A DNA stretch of 64,000 nucleotides from Brooklawnia sp937867175. Lineage in GTDB: Bacteria > Actinomycetota > Actinomycetes > Propionibacteriales > Propionibacteriaceae. Under the pieces are notes generated by a model. The model made no database searches. It was not told the origin of the DNA and worked only from the letters and a program-made list of their open reading frames with translations. This document shows, piece after piece, positions 15,796 to 23,985 of the stretch; the first letter of the stretch is position 1; each line of letters begins with the position of its first letter. Made by a program: the position numbers and the translations under genes. The stretch lies in NCBI GenBank assembly GCA_036821905.1, contig DAISIR010000004.1:1-64000 (forward strand), given 5' to 3'.

Positions 15796-17193
15796 TCACC
15801 ACCCTCCCAACGTCGCCCGGATCGTGAACAGGCCCTCGGCAAGATCGTCATCGGAGACGCCTCCGAAGCCGAAAACGAACCCGCGTTGGGCACCCGGCGG
15901 CTCGGAGGCCCAGTACTCGGCGAGGCTCGCCACCGCCAGACCCTGCGCCCGCAGCGCATTGATCACCGGTCGCTCGTCACGATCGAACTGCACGACGGCG
16001 TGCAAGCCGCCGTCCATCGGGCTGACGCGAACGCCGGGCAGTCCAGCGAGGGCGTCCACCACGTGGTTGCGCCGCCTCCGGTAGACCCGGCGCATCCGTT
16101 GAGTGTGCCGAACCAACGCCCCGGATGCCAGGTATGCCGCGACGGCGCGCTGCGTGACGAGCGAGACCGGCTGGCCCAGGTCGCCCCGGACGGACTCCAC
16201 CGCGCCCACCAGGCGGCGGGGCAGCACGACGAAACCGGTGGCCAATGCGGGGGTGAGCGTCTTACTGAAGGTGCCGAGCAGAGCCACCCGGTCGGCGTCC
16301 AGCGACGCCAACGCCGGCAGCGGCTCCGACGCATATCGCAACTCGGAGTCGTAGTCGTCCTCGATCACCAGGACGCCGTGCCGCCGCGCCCAGGACAGCA
16401 ATGCCAGTCGCCGATCGATGTGCAGGGTGCCGCCCAACGGGTACTGGTGTGCGGGAGTGACGATGACCGCGTCGGGCGGTTCGGTCTCGGGCAGCAGTGA
16501 GGTGACAAGGCCCCGGTCGTCGGTGGACAGTGACCGGACGCCCACGTTGTGGCGATGCAGCACCCGGCGCAGCGACGGAAAGCCCGGGTCCTCAACCCCG
16601 ACATCCTTGGCACCGCTTGCATACAGCAGCAGACCGAGCCCCTCACGTCCCCCTGCGGTGACCGCGACTCGGTCAGGTTCGCAGCTGAACCCACGCAGCC
16701 GCCGAAGGTGCTCAACGACTGCGGCTCGCAACGGCAGCCAGCCGAGCGGGGGCACCCCGACCCCGACTGGCGCTGCCGCGGCCACCCGCCAAGCCGCACG
16801 CCAACTCGGTCCGGCCACCTCGTCCTGCAACGGGCGTCCGGGCCGAAGGTCGAGGCGCGGTGGTTCCTCCAGTTGGGACGCACTGCCGGCGTCCACGGCG
16901 GGGGGCGAGATCCAGGAGCGGGGAAGCTGGGGATTGATCGACGTGGCCGCCCCCGGAACGGCCACCAGCCAGCCTTCGGCGAGCAGTTGGTCGTAGGCGA
17001 CGATCACAGTGCCGCGGGAGACCCCAAGGTGTCGGGCCAGCGCCCGCGAGGACGGCACCGCCTCGCCTGACCGCAGGACGCCCGCGGTGGCCAGCCGCCG
17101 GATCGAGTCGGCGATCTGGTTGGGCAGCGGGCCGCCGGTCGTCCGGTCAAGGACGATGGGCAGGGCGACTTCGGGCACCTGACGCATGACCAC
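15796..17193 (-). CDS. pdxR: MocR-family regulator of PLP synthesis
   Basis: A 465-aa protein: an N-terminal GntR winged helix (SSRALARHLGVSRGTVIVAY) joined to a fold-type-I aminotransferase domain. The PLP lysine is in GTFSKTLTPALA, and the domain includes TPAHQYPLGG and VIEDDYDSEL. MocR/PdxR proteins sense PLP and activate pdxST. It is transcribed divergently from pdxS with a 74-bp shared region, the usual arrangement. The start may be the ATG at 17187 (MRQVPEV), six bases into this frame, which has a GGGAGG ribosome-binding site. Confidence 0.88.
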   Translation of the reverse strand: MVMRQVPEVALPIVLDRTTGGPLPNQIADSIRRLATAGVLRSGEAVPSSRALARHLGVSRGTVIVAYDQLLAEGWLVAVPGAATSINPQLPRSWISPPAVDAGSASQLEEPPRLDLRPGRPLQDEVAGPSWRAAWRVAAAAPVGVGVPPLGWLPLRAAVVEHLRRLRGFSCEPDRVAVTAGGREGLGLLLYASGAKDVGVEDPGFPSLRRVLHRHNVGVRSLSTDDRGLVTSLLPETEPPDAVIVTPAHQYPLGGTLHIDRRLALLSWARRHGVLVIEDDYDSELRYASEPLPALASLDADRVALLGTFSKTLTPALATGFVVLPRRLVGAVESVRGDLGQPVSLVTQRAVAAYLASGALVRHTQRMRRVYRRRRNHVVDALAGLPGVRVSPMDGGLHAVVQFDRDERPVINALRAQGLAVASLAEYWASEPPGAQRGFVFGFGGVSDDDLAEGLFTIRATLGGW

Positions 17194-17199
17194 CTCCCA

Positions 17200-17247
17200 A
17201 CTGGTCCAGTGAACTTGCGCGTATTCCGGCTCTTGTTCAGGGCCAGT
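17200..17247. promoter_or_regulatory. Candidate PdxR binding region between pdxR and pdxS
   Basis: An 11-bp perfect palindrome ACTGG-T-CCAGT lies at 17200-17210 and a further CCAGT copy at 17243-17247 (GGCCAGT). GAAC (17211-17214) and GTTC (17235-17238) flank the middle in inverted orientation. Repeated CTGG/CCAG half-sites in a divergent pdxR-pdxS region fit a regulator site; this is inference. Confidence 0.45.
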
Positions 17248-17267
17248 ATGACCCCCAACATGGAGAA

Positions 17268-18173
17268 ATGACAGATCTTCAACCCGAGACGGGCACCAGC
17301 TTGGTCAAGCGCGGCCTCGCAGACATGCTGAAGGGCGGCGTCATCATGGACGTCGTCACCCCCGAACAGGCCCGCATCGCCGAGGATGCGGGCGCCGTTG
17401 CTGTGATGGCGCTGGAGCGTGTGCCCGCCGACATCAGGGCGCAGGGCGGGGTCGCGCGGATGAGTGATCCCGATCTCATCTCCGGGATCATCGAGGCGGT
17501 CTCCATCCCAGTGATGGCGAAGGCCCGTATCGGGCACTTCGTCGAGGCACAAGTGCTGCAGGTGCTTGGCGTCGATTACATCGACGAGTCGGAGGTACTG
17601 AGTCCCGCCGACTATGCCAACCACATCGACAAGCACCGGTTCACCGTGCCGTTCGTCTGCGGCGCGACCAACCTGGGCGAGGCCCTGCGTCGCATCACCG
17701 AGGGTGCGGCGATGATCCGCAGCAAGGGCGAGGCCGGCACCGGCGACGTCTCCGAGGCGACGAAGCACATCCGCATGATCCGCAAGCAGATCGCCGAGTT
17801 GCATGCCCTGTTCGAGGCCGAACCGGACGCACTGTATGTCGCCGCCAAGGAACTCCAGGCACCCTACGGGTTGGTGCACGAAGTGGCCAGGCGGGGTGAA
17901 CTGCCCGTCGTGCTGTTCGTTGCCGGCGGTGTCGCGACGCCCGCTGATGCCGCGATGATGATGCAACTGGGAGCCGACGGCGTCTTCGTCGGATCGGGTG
18001 TGTTCAAGTCGGGCAATCCCGCGGCCCGGGCAGCAGCGATCGTCAAGGCCACCGCCAGGTACGACGATCCGGCGGTGATCGCCGAGGCTTCGCGTGGACT
18101 CGGTGAGGCGATGGTTGGCATCAGCGTGACCGATCTCCCCGCGCCACACCGGTTGGCTGAACGGGGGTGGTGA
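17268..18173 (+). CDS. pdxS: Pyridoxal 5'-phosphate synthase, synthase subunit PdxS
   Basis: A 301-aa TIM-barrel enzyme that condenses ribose 5-phosphate, glyceraldehyde 3-phosphate and ammonia to PLP. It is nearly invariant in sequence: VKRGLADMLKGGVIMDVVT, the Schiff-base Lys in VMAKARIGHFVEAQ, and CGATNLGEALRRI. It works as a dodecamer with PdxT. The start is the ATG at 17268. The stop overlaps the pdxT start by one base (TGATG). Confidence 0.97.
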   Translation: MTDLQPETGTSLVKRGLADMLKGGVIMDVVTPEQARIAEDAGAVAVMALERVPADIRAQGGVARMSDPDLISGIIEAVSIPVMAKARIGHFVEAQVLQVLGVDYIDESEVLSPADYANHIDKHRFTVPFVCGATNLGEALRRITEGAAMIRSKGEAGTGDVSEATKHIRMIRKQIAELHALFEAEPDALYVAAKELQAPYGLVHEVARRGELPVVLFVAGGVATPADAAMMMQLGADGVFVGSGVFKSGNPAARAAAIVKATARYDDPAVIAEASRGLGEAMVGISVTDLPAPHRLAERGW

Positions 18174-18838
18174 TGCCGCGGGTCGGCATTTTGGCAGTGC
18201 AGGGCGGCGTCCGCGAGCACGAGGAGTTGCTCATTGGGCTGGGGGCAGAGGTCACACACATCCGGGCAACGTCCGACTTGGCCGGCCCAGATGGTCCAAG
18301 GGTTGACGCGCTCGTCCTCCCGGGTGGCGAGTCATCCACGATCGACAGACTGTTGCGGATCTTCGAGTTGGCCGATCCACTGCGCGCCGTCATCGCCGCT
18401 GGCCTGCCGACCCTGGGCACCTGCGCGGGTCTGATCCTGTTGGCGCGCCGAATCCTCGATCCGGCACCGGGCCAGCAGTCGCTCGGGGTTCTTGATGTCG
18501 ATGTCCGACGAAATGCCTTCGGTGCCCAAGTCGACTCGGCGGAGGTCGACCTCGACACTAAGCTGGGTCGAACCCATGTCGCCTTCATTCGTGCACCCGA
18601 GGTTGTCAGGGTGGGCGAGGGGGTCGAGGTCTTGGCTCGTTGGGCGGGCGCGGTGGTGGCGGTTCGGCAGGGCCCGATCATGGGACTGGCCTTCCATCCA
18701 GAACTCACCGGAGAGACGGCCTTCCATCGCGCGCTGCTGTCGGCAGCTGCCTGCGATGCCGCAGAGCTCGACCCCGGCGCCTCAAGGGCGCGGCGTGCAC
18801 CCAGAGCCGGCTCAGCGGACCTCACCATCAGCCGTTAG
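18173..18838 (+). CDS. pdxT: Pyridoxal 5'-phosphate synthase, glutaminase subunit PdxT
   Basis: A 221-aa class I glutaminase that feeds ammonia to PdxS. The nucleophile Cys84 is in GTCAGLIL, and the other catalytic residues are His175 and Glu177 in FHPELTG. The N-terminal VGILAVQGGVREH and LPGGESSTI oxyanion region are typical. A basic C-terminal tail of about 25 residues is longer than usual. ATG at 18173 is preferred; GTG at 18167 is possible. Confidence 0.95.
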   Translation: MPRVGILAVQGGVREHEELLIGLGAEVTHIRATSDLAGPDGPRVDALVLPGGESSTIDRLLRIFELADPLRAVIAAGLPTLGTCAGLILLARRILDPAPGQQSLGVLDVDVRRNAFGAQVDSAEVDLDTKLGRTHVAFIRAPEVVRVGEGVEVLARWAGAVVAVRQGPIMGLAFHPELTGETAFHRALLSAAACDAAELDPGASRARRAPRAGSADLTISR

Positions 18839-18853
18839 TTGCTCTTTTAACTA
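18836..18853. promoter_or_regulatory. Inverted repeat upstream of the MarR gene
   Basis: TAGTT (18836-18840) and AACTA (18849-18853) form an inverted repeat with an 8-nt AT-rich spacer. It lies directly upstream of the -10 element TAGGCT, where a MarR dimer could repress its own gene. Confidence 0.4.
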
Positions 18854-18858
18854 CCTGC

Positions 18859-18864
18859 TAGGCT
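18859..18864 (+). promoter_or_regulatory. -10 element TAGGCT of a leaderless promoter
   Basis: TAGGCT lies 7 nt before the ATG at 18872, which selects that start over the in-frame GTG at 18866. Confidence 0.55.
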
Positions 18865-18871
18865 TGTGGTC

Positions 18872-19348
18872 ATGGGAACGCCTTGGCTGGATGAGGAACA
18901 GCTCGCCGCCTGGATGAAGCTCCAAGCCTTGGTCGAGCTGCTGCCGGGCGTCCTGGAAAACCAGTTGCGCCGAGATTGCGGCCTGACGCACTTCGAGTAC
19001 TTGGTGCTCGCCATGCTCTCCGAGGCTCCTGGCAGGCTGCTGCGGATGTCTGACCTGGCTCGTCGCACCAACGCGTCGCTCCCCCGACTGTCGCACGTCA
19101 TCAAGCGTCTCGAGGCACGTGACCTGGTCGCTCGCGTCCCCTGCGATCAGGACGCCCGCGCGACCAACGCACATCTGACCCAGGCCGGCTGGCAGCTACT
19201 CAAGGCCGCCGCCCCCGGACACGTGCGGCAGGTCCGCGAGTCCGTCATCAATGCGCTTAGCCCCGAGCAGATCGAACAGTTGGACGAAATCTCCGAAGCC
19301 ATCCTGCAGCGCATCGACCCGGACCGCGCCGTCTATCCGATCTCCTGA
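18872..19348 (+). CDS. MarR-family transcriptional regulator
   Basis: A 158-aa winged-helix protein. The DNA-binding core is LTHFEYLVLAML, LLRMSDLARRTNASLPRLSH and a wing with DQDARATNAHLT, as in MarR proteins. Long N- and C-terminal helices would form the dimer interface. It stands alone after pdxT with its own leaderless promoter, and an inverted repeat suggests autoregulation. The ligand and targets cannot be read from the context. A strong hairpin follows it. Confidence 0.87.
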   Translation: MGTPWLDEEQLAAWMKLQALVELLPGVLENQLRRDCGLTHFEYLVLAMLSEAPGRLLRMSDLARRTNASLPRLSHVIKRLEARDLVARVPCDQDARATNAHLTQAGWQLLKAAAPGHVRQVRESVINALSPEQIEQLDEISEAILQRIDPDRAVYPIS

Positions 19349-19350
19349 TC

Positions 19351-19379
19351 CCGAGCTGGGCCGCCAAGGCCCAGCTCGG
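19351..19379. terminator. Bidirectional terminator between marR-like and cytidylate-kinase-like genes
   Basis: A perfect 12-bp stem, CCGAGCTGGGCC (19351-19362) with GGCCCAGCTCGG (19368-19379), has a 5-nt loop and lies between two convergent genes. No U-run is present. Confidence 0.7.
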
Positions 19380-19395
19380 ACGGGCCGTGATCTTG

Positions 19396-20013
19396 TCAGA
19401 GGTCCTTGGCAGCTTCGAGAATCAGGCGAACGGTCTCTTCGACGCCCAGCTTCGGCGAGTTGACCACGAGGGTGTAGTACTCGTTGCCGGCTGGGTCGAA
19501 GTTGTACGTGTTCAACGAGAAGCTGCGGCGGAACTCGTCCTCCTTGGGAAGTCGCTTGGTCGCCTCGTCGAGCGAGATCCCCTTCAACCGGGCGGCCTGC
19601 TCGGCGCGGGCCCTCGGGTGGCCGTCCAGCTTGATGTGCAACGCGCGAGGCTCATCTTGCAGGACGAACGCGCCGTTGCGGCCGAGGATGACACCGCCGG
19701 CCTTGGCTTGGTCGCGGACGATCTTGGTGTTCTGGGCAGCCAGTTCGACCCATGACTCCTGCTCGGCACGAGCGGTGCCGGAGGAGACGGCGTCGCCGAT
19801 GTGCATCGAACCGACCCGGCGCACCATGCGCATGAAGCCGCCCTCTTCGGCGCGAGCAGCTTCGGCCGCTTCGATCTGATCAGAGGTGAATGCCTGCTTG
19901 TGCAACTGGACGCCAAGGCGCTCCGCGACCTGAGCGGCCACCTCTTCCATACCGCTTCCGTAGGTCTCCCACATGGTGATGATCAGGGGGGCCTTCTTCG
20001 CAGCTTCCGACAT
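19396..20013 (-). CDS. Cytidylate kinase-like family protein
   Basis: A 205-aa protein of the cytidylate-kinase-like family (Cytidylate_kin2). The start LIITMWETYGSGMEEVAAQV holds the family's YGSG loop in place of a classical Walker A GxxxxGK. Further pieces are VILGRNGAFVLQ and HIKLDGHPRARAEQA, the lid/NMP-binding region. The phosphate acceptor of this family is not settled, so I do not call it cmk. The ribosome-binding site GAGGAG lies before the ATG at 20013. The 130 nt to the next gene on the left of the window map show no other gene. Confidence 0.82.
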   Translation of the reverse strand: MSEAAKKAPLIITMWETYGSGMEEVAAQVAERLGVQLHKQAFTSDQIEAAEAARAEEGGFMRMVRRVGSMHIGDAVSSGTARAEQESWVELAAQNTKIVRDQAKAGGVILGRNGAFVLQDEPRALHIKLDGHPRARAEQAARLKGISLDEATKRLPKEDEFRRSFSLNTYNFDPAGNEYYTLVVNSPKLGVEETVRLILEAAKDL

Positions 20014-20143
20014 GCTTGCTCCTCATCGAGTCCTGACGCAGTTGATCCCGCCGCATGACGGGTTCAGTAGTATCTTGCCTGATCTCATGCTTTGCCGGAG
20101 CGCAGTCCGGTGCTTTTGCGGTGCGGTCGACAGGCCGAAGGTA

Positions 20144-20482
20144 TCAGTCGGCCTGTAGGAGGGCTGCCTGGATGACGGCTTGTCTGGCCTCCATCGAGCC
20201 GACCTGCACCAGCTCCAGCCCCATCTTGGTCATGGTGTGCAGCATCGGCTGGCCCGCATGGGCGAAGACCACCCGCTGCACGCCGTGCTCCTTAAGGAAG
20301 CGGACGATGCGGGCGTGGTGCTGGCCGTGCTCACCCTGGTCGTGAAGGATGTCCCAACCGACTTCGTGCAGTTGCCATTCGGAAATCCGGCCATCAATGA
20401 CTGTGGCGACCGCCATCGTCTCCGCTTTGCCGAATCGGTGGTCGACTTGACCGTCTGACGTCACGGGAACAGTAAGAATCAT
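20144..20482 (-). CDS. NifX/NifB-type dinitrogenase cofactor domain protein
   Basis: A 112-aa single-domain protein of the NifX/NafY superfamily: ILTVPVTSDGQVDHRFGKA, then ISEWQLHEVGWDILHDQGEH with several His, and RFLKEHGVQRVVFAHAGQPM. In nitrogen fixers such domains carry FeMo-cofactor precursors; here no nif gene is nearby. His residues could bind metal. It lies 32 nt downstream of dprA and is probably in that operon. The start at 20482 (MILT) was chosen; the ATG at 20491 is possible. Confidence 0.8.
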   Translation of the reverse strand: MILTVPVTSDGQVDHRFGKAETMAVATVIDGRISEWQLHEVGWDILHDQGEHGQHHARIVRFLKEHGVQRVVFAHAGQPMLHTMTKMGLELVQVGSMEARQAVIQAALLQAD

Positions 20483-20514
20483 GCAGCCCATTCCACCGCA
20501 TCCGGGAAGCCCCT

Positions 20515-21654
20515 TCAACTCGTCGAGCTGGGTCGCCTGAGCCGCCACGATCCGTCGGCTTGCCTGCACACCAATCCAAGCAGCTCCAGTTCCATCAGTG
20601 CGCCAACCACGTCAGGCACCGGCTGCCCGCAGATGCTCCCCAACTCGGACGCGGTGACCGGGCGTCGTCCCGGCATCGCCTCCCGCACCGTGAGCAATCG
20701 AGGTTCGAGCAGGTCCAAAGGACGCTGTTCACCACGTTCCGGCAGGTCTGGGCCCCGGCCCACCGGGGCCAGCAAGGCCACCGCATCTTCACAATCGGCC
20801 ACCAAGGTGGCCTGACCGTCGCGGATCAGCCGATGACAACCCCGGGACTGCCCGGAATGCACCGAACCCGGCACCGCCATCACCACCCGGCCAAGTTCGC
20901 CGGCCCAAGATGCGGTATTCAGGGCTCCCGAACGCTGCGCTGCCTCGACGACGAGGCACCCCAGGCCGAGGGCGGCGATCAGCCGGTTCCGAGCCAAGAA
21001 GCCCGCCCTGGTAGGGCGGACGCCTGGCGCCACCTCGGACACGACCAACTGGGAGTCTGCCATCTGATCGAAGAGTCGGACGTTGCCTCGCGGATAGGCC
21101 TCGTTCAGGCCACCAGCGTAGATACCGACGGTGCGTCCGCCGCAGGCCAATGCACCGCGGTGTGCTGCGGCGTCGATGCCGTAGGCGCCCCCAGACACCA
21201 CGGTGAAACCGAACTCTTCGGACGACAGACGGCCTGCCATCTCTGTCGCCACGGACACTCCGTAGTGGGTGGCGGCCCGAGCACCGACGACAGCGACTGC
21301 GTTGCCCAGCCAAGAAACCAGCCGGGCTTCGCCCAGCACCCAAAGCCCGAGAGGCTGTCCGCCCATGCCGCCCACCGGTTCGCAGTGTCCCAGGTCGGCG
21401 AGGGCATGCGGCCACTCCTGATCGGTCGGGATGACATATCGCAGGTTCAGGCGCTCCGCCTGTGCCACGATCTCGGCCTCGTCCGCAGCCATTGCTCGCC
21501 GTCCCCAGGCTGACTGAGCGCCACCGCGTCGCAGGGCTTCAACCGCCGCCACCGCACCGTAGCCTGCCACCAGTCTGGTCAGCCGCGGATCACCCGGCTC
21601 GCAGACCTGACTGAGCACAGCCCTGGCCAATCGCTCCGCACTCCAATCGGTCAT
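20515..21654 (-). CDS. dprA: DNA-processing protein DprA
   Basis: A 379-aa protein that loads RecA on incoming single-stranded DNA during transformation. The extended Rossmann fold is clear: VGARAATHYGVSVATEMAGR, VVSGGAYGIDAAAHRGAL, then NRLIAALGLGCLVVEAAQRS and VPGSVHSGQSRGCHRLI. A C-terminal winged helix follows (about 310-370). The ATG at 21654 overlaps the comM stop (ATGA). It follows comM as in most actinobacteria. Confidence 0.94.
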   Translation of the reverse strand: MTDWSAERLARAVLSQVCEPGDPRLTRLVAGYGAVAAVEALRRGGAQSAWGRRAMAADEAEIVAQAERLNLRYVIPTDQEWPHALADLGHCEPVGGMGGQPLGLWVLGEARLVSWLGNAVAVVGARAATHYGVSVATEMAGRLSSEEFGFTVVSGGAYGIDAAAHRGALACGGRTVGIYAGGLNEAYPRGNVRLFDQMADSQLVVSEVAPGVRPTRAGFLARNRLIAALGLGCLVVEAAQRSGALNTASWAGELGRVVMAVPGSVHSGQSRGCHRLIRDGQATLVADCEDAVALLAPVGRGPDLPERGEQRPLDLLEPRLLTVREAMPGRRPVTASELGSICGQPVPDVVGALMELELLGLVCRQADGSWRLRRPSSTS

Positions 21655-23177
21655 GCCGCAGACCGCCAGGAATCCTGACGCAGCCCCAGGGCGGCCGCCA
21701 GGTCGGTGCGCGAGGGCCGATCGTGTCCCTGCAAATCGGCCAACGTCCACGAGATCCGGACGACTTTGTCCACGCCGCGAGCGCTCAACCTTCCGCTCCG
21801 CACCGCGTCGTCCACGAGCGTCATGCTCACAGGGCTGGGCAGACCACGCAGGTGGAAACCGGGCACCTCACCGTTGGTCGACCAAGCAGTGCCGGTCAAT
21901 CTGCGCCGCTGCCGGTCGCGCGCCTCCAGTACTCGCGCAGCCACCACTGACGATGCCTCGCCAGCGGTGGTCTGGGACAGCACCCGGGTACTGGGCAGCA
22001 TCCGGTGATGGATGTCGATGCGGTCGAGGACCGGCCCGCTCAGGCGTTCGTTATAGCGTCGGACGTTCATAGGTGTACAAGTGCATGCCCCACCGGCTAC
22101 CCCGGACATGCCGCACGGGCAAGGATTGGCCGCCAGCACCAGTTGGAATCGTGCCGGATAGCGCACGTGGCTGCTGGATCGGGCGATGGTGACCTCGCCG
22201 GTCTCGAGTGGCGTACGCAGCGCCTCAAGTGCGCGTCCACTGAACTCTGGAGCCTCGTCGAGAAAGAGCACGCCTCGGTGGGCCAGCGAGATGGCTCCCG
22301 GCCGCGCCACCCTGGCCCCGCCGCCGACCAGTGCGGCAATGGACGCATTGTGGTGCGGATGGGAGTATGGCGGGCGCCGGATCAATCCCCCTGACAGTTC
22401 GGCGCCCACCAACGAGTGCAGCGCCGACACCTCAAGCGCGTGCTCGTCCGGCAAGTCGGGCAGCAGCCCCGGCAACCGCTCGGCGAGCATCGACTTGCCC
22501 ACCCCTGGTGCGCCGTGCAGGAAGACGTGGTGCCCGCCGGCGGCCGCAACCTCGACTGCCCAGCAGGCCTCCGCTTGCCCCCGAACGTCGGCGAGGTCTG
22601 GACGGGGTCCAGCGGGAGAGGCGGGACCCACAGCCACGTCCAAGTCGGGCTGGCCCAGCACCGGGCGACCGTGCAGCACCTCGATCAAGTCGTCGAGGCA
22701 GGCCACTCCCCAGATGGTTATGCCGCTGACCAGTTGGGCTTCCCTGATCTGCGGGGCCGGCACGATCGCGGTGCCGATGCCAGCCTCACGGGCAGCGAGC
22801 AGCGCCGGCAGAACGCCACGAACCTGTCGAACGCGCCCGTCGAGACCCACTTCACCGACCAGCACGCTGGCGGACGCGATGCTGCGCGGCACCGTGCCGG
22901 CAGCCGCCAGCACTGCGGCAACGATGGCCAGATCGTAATGAGAGCCGGCCTTTGGCAGACTGGCGGGGGTCAGGTTGATGGTCAACAGCTGCGACGGCCA
23001 TGACAGCCCGGCACCGGCCACCGCCGCCCGGCACCGGTCCCTCGCCTCGTAGAGCGCGGCATCCGGAAGTCCGACTAGCACCGTCCGAGGCAGTCCCGCG
23101 CCGATCGCAGCCTCCACCTCGACCAAGGTGCCCTCCATGCCAAGCAGGGCGACCGACCACGAACTCGCTGTGCTCAC
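21651..23177 (-). CDS. comM: Mg-chelatase-like AAA+ helicase ComM/YifB
   Basis: A 508-aa protein: an N-terminal ChlI-like/Lon-type domain (VEVEAAIGAGLPRTVLVGLP, NLTPASLPKAGSHYDLAI), an AAA+ core with Walker A GAPGVGKSMLAERL and Walker B LFLDEAPEF, and a C-terminal part rich in Arg. ComM extends branch migration of transforming DNA. The GTG start at 23177 overlaps the yraN stop by 4 nt; longer frames run into yraN and are rejected. Confidence 0.93.
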   Translation of the reverse strand: MSTASSWSVALLGMEGTLVEVEAAIGAGLPRTVLVGLPDAALYEARDRCRAAVAGAGLSWPSQLLTINLTPASLPKAGSHYDLAIVAAVLAAAGTVPRSIASASVLVGEVGLDGRVRQVRGVLPALLAAREAGIGTAIVPAPQIREAQLVSGITIWGVACLDDLIEVLHGRPVLGQPDLDVAVGPASPAGPRPDLADVRGQAEACWAVEVAAAGGHHVFLHGAPGVGKSMLAERLPGLLPDLPDEHALEVSALHSLVGAELSGGLIRRPPYSHPHHNASIAALVGGGARVARPGAISLAHRGVLFLDEAPEFSGRALEALRTPLETGEVTIARSSSHVRYPARFQLVLAANPCPCGMSGVAGGACTCTPMNVRRYNERLSGPVLDRIDIHHRMLPSTRVLSQTTAGEASSVVAARVLEARDRQRRRLTGTAWSTNGEVPGFHLRGLPSPVSMTLVDDAVRSGRLSARGVDKVVRISWTLADLQGHDRPSRTDLAAALGLRQDSWRSAA

Positions 23178-23569
23178 TGGATTCCCCGGGCATGGGTGAT
23201 CCTGGGACGCTGGCCGGCCATCTTGACTATCCCGATGGCGTCCACGCGGATCGCGGACAGCGGCCCCGGGAAGGTCAGCCGCCATTGCCCGGCAAGTCGA
23301 CGCAAGCGTGCGCATTTGGCCCACGTGATCGACTCCAGTGGGTCGCCGAAGCCGAGCCCGCTTCGGCACTTGACCTCAACGATCACCCCGATCGGCGGTC
23401 CGTCGTCCACCGGTTCAAGCGCGATGAGGTCGACCTCGCCACCCTCACCCCGCCAGTTGCGTGCCACCACCTGCCAGCCGAGACCCATCAGATGCTCGGC
23501 TGCGGCGTCCTCACCCCAGCCACCAAGTCGACGTGAGGGTGCAACCCGATTGATCGCCTTCGTCATCAT
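23174..23569 (-). CDS. YraN family putative endonuclease (UPF0102)
   Basis: A 131-aa protein of the restriction-endonuclease-like fold: WGEDAAAEHLMGLGWQVVAR, then the metal-site residues Glu45/Asp47 in GEVDLIAL and Glu65-x-Lys67 in VIVEVKCRS. The cellular role is not established. It has a good ribosome-binding site (GGAGG) before two adjacent ATGs, and its stop overlaps comM. Confidence 0.9.
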   Translation of the reverse strand: MMTKAINRVAPSRRLGGWGEDAAAEHLMGLGWQVVARNWRGEGGEVDLIALEPVDDGPPIGVIVEVKCRSGLGFGDPLESITWAKCARLRRLAGQWRLTFPGPLSAIRVDAIGIVKMAGQRPRITHARGIQ

Positions 23570-23673
23570 CCACCTCCTGTTGCGGTGAATGATTGGCGGT
23601 CGACCCCGGAATCCGTCAGCTATCCACAGGGAAAATCTCGCGAATTCTTCCTGCTTCCCGAGATCACGCCGGG

Positions 23674-23985
23674 TCAGGGCTGGTCAGGGATCTCCAATTC
23701 ACGGTGCTGGATCTCTTCGATCGACACGTCGCGGAACGTCAGCACCTTCGCAGACTTCACAAACCGGGCCGGACGGTACATGTCCCAAACCCAAGCGTCC
23801 CCCATCGACACCTCGTAGTAGACGTCGCCGCCCTCGGTGCGTACCTTCAGGTCGACCGCATTGCACAGGTAGAACCGCCGCTCGGTCTCCACCGCGTAGG
23901 TGAAGATGTTGACCACATCCTTGTACTCGCGGTACAGGTCGAGCTCGAGCTTCGCCTCGTAGGCTTCCAGGTCATCTGTGCTCAT
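23674..23985 (-). CDS. DUF2469 family protein
   Basis: A 103-aa conserved actinobacterial protein without known function: ELDLYREYKDVVNIFTYAVE, then FYLCNAVDL and YEVSMGDAWVWDMYRP. It is acidic and soluble. The start overlaps the rnhB stop by 4 nt, in the usual rnhB-DUF2469-yraN order. The 104 nt to yraN hold no gene. Confidence 0.92.
   Translation of the reverse strand: MSTDDLEAYEAKLELDLYREYKDVVNIFTYAVETERRFYLCNAVDLKVRTEGGDVYYEVSMGDAWVWDMYRPARFVKSAKVLTFRDVSIEEIQHRELEIPDQP

Noticed and set aside
21655..21750. Longer DprA start inside the end of comM
   Set aside because: ATG 21654 overlaps the comM stop and begins the conserved N-terminus; the extra residues match the comM region in another frame.
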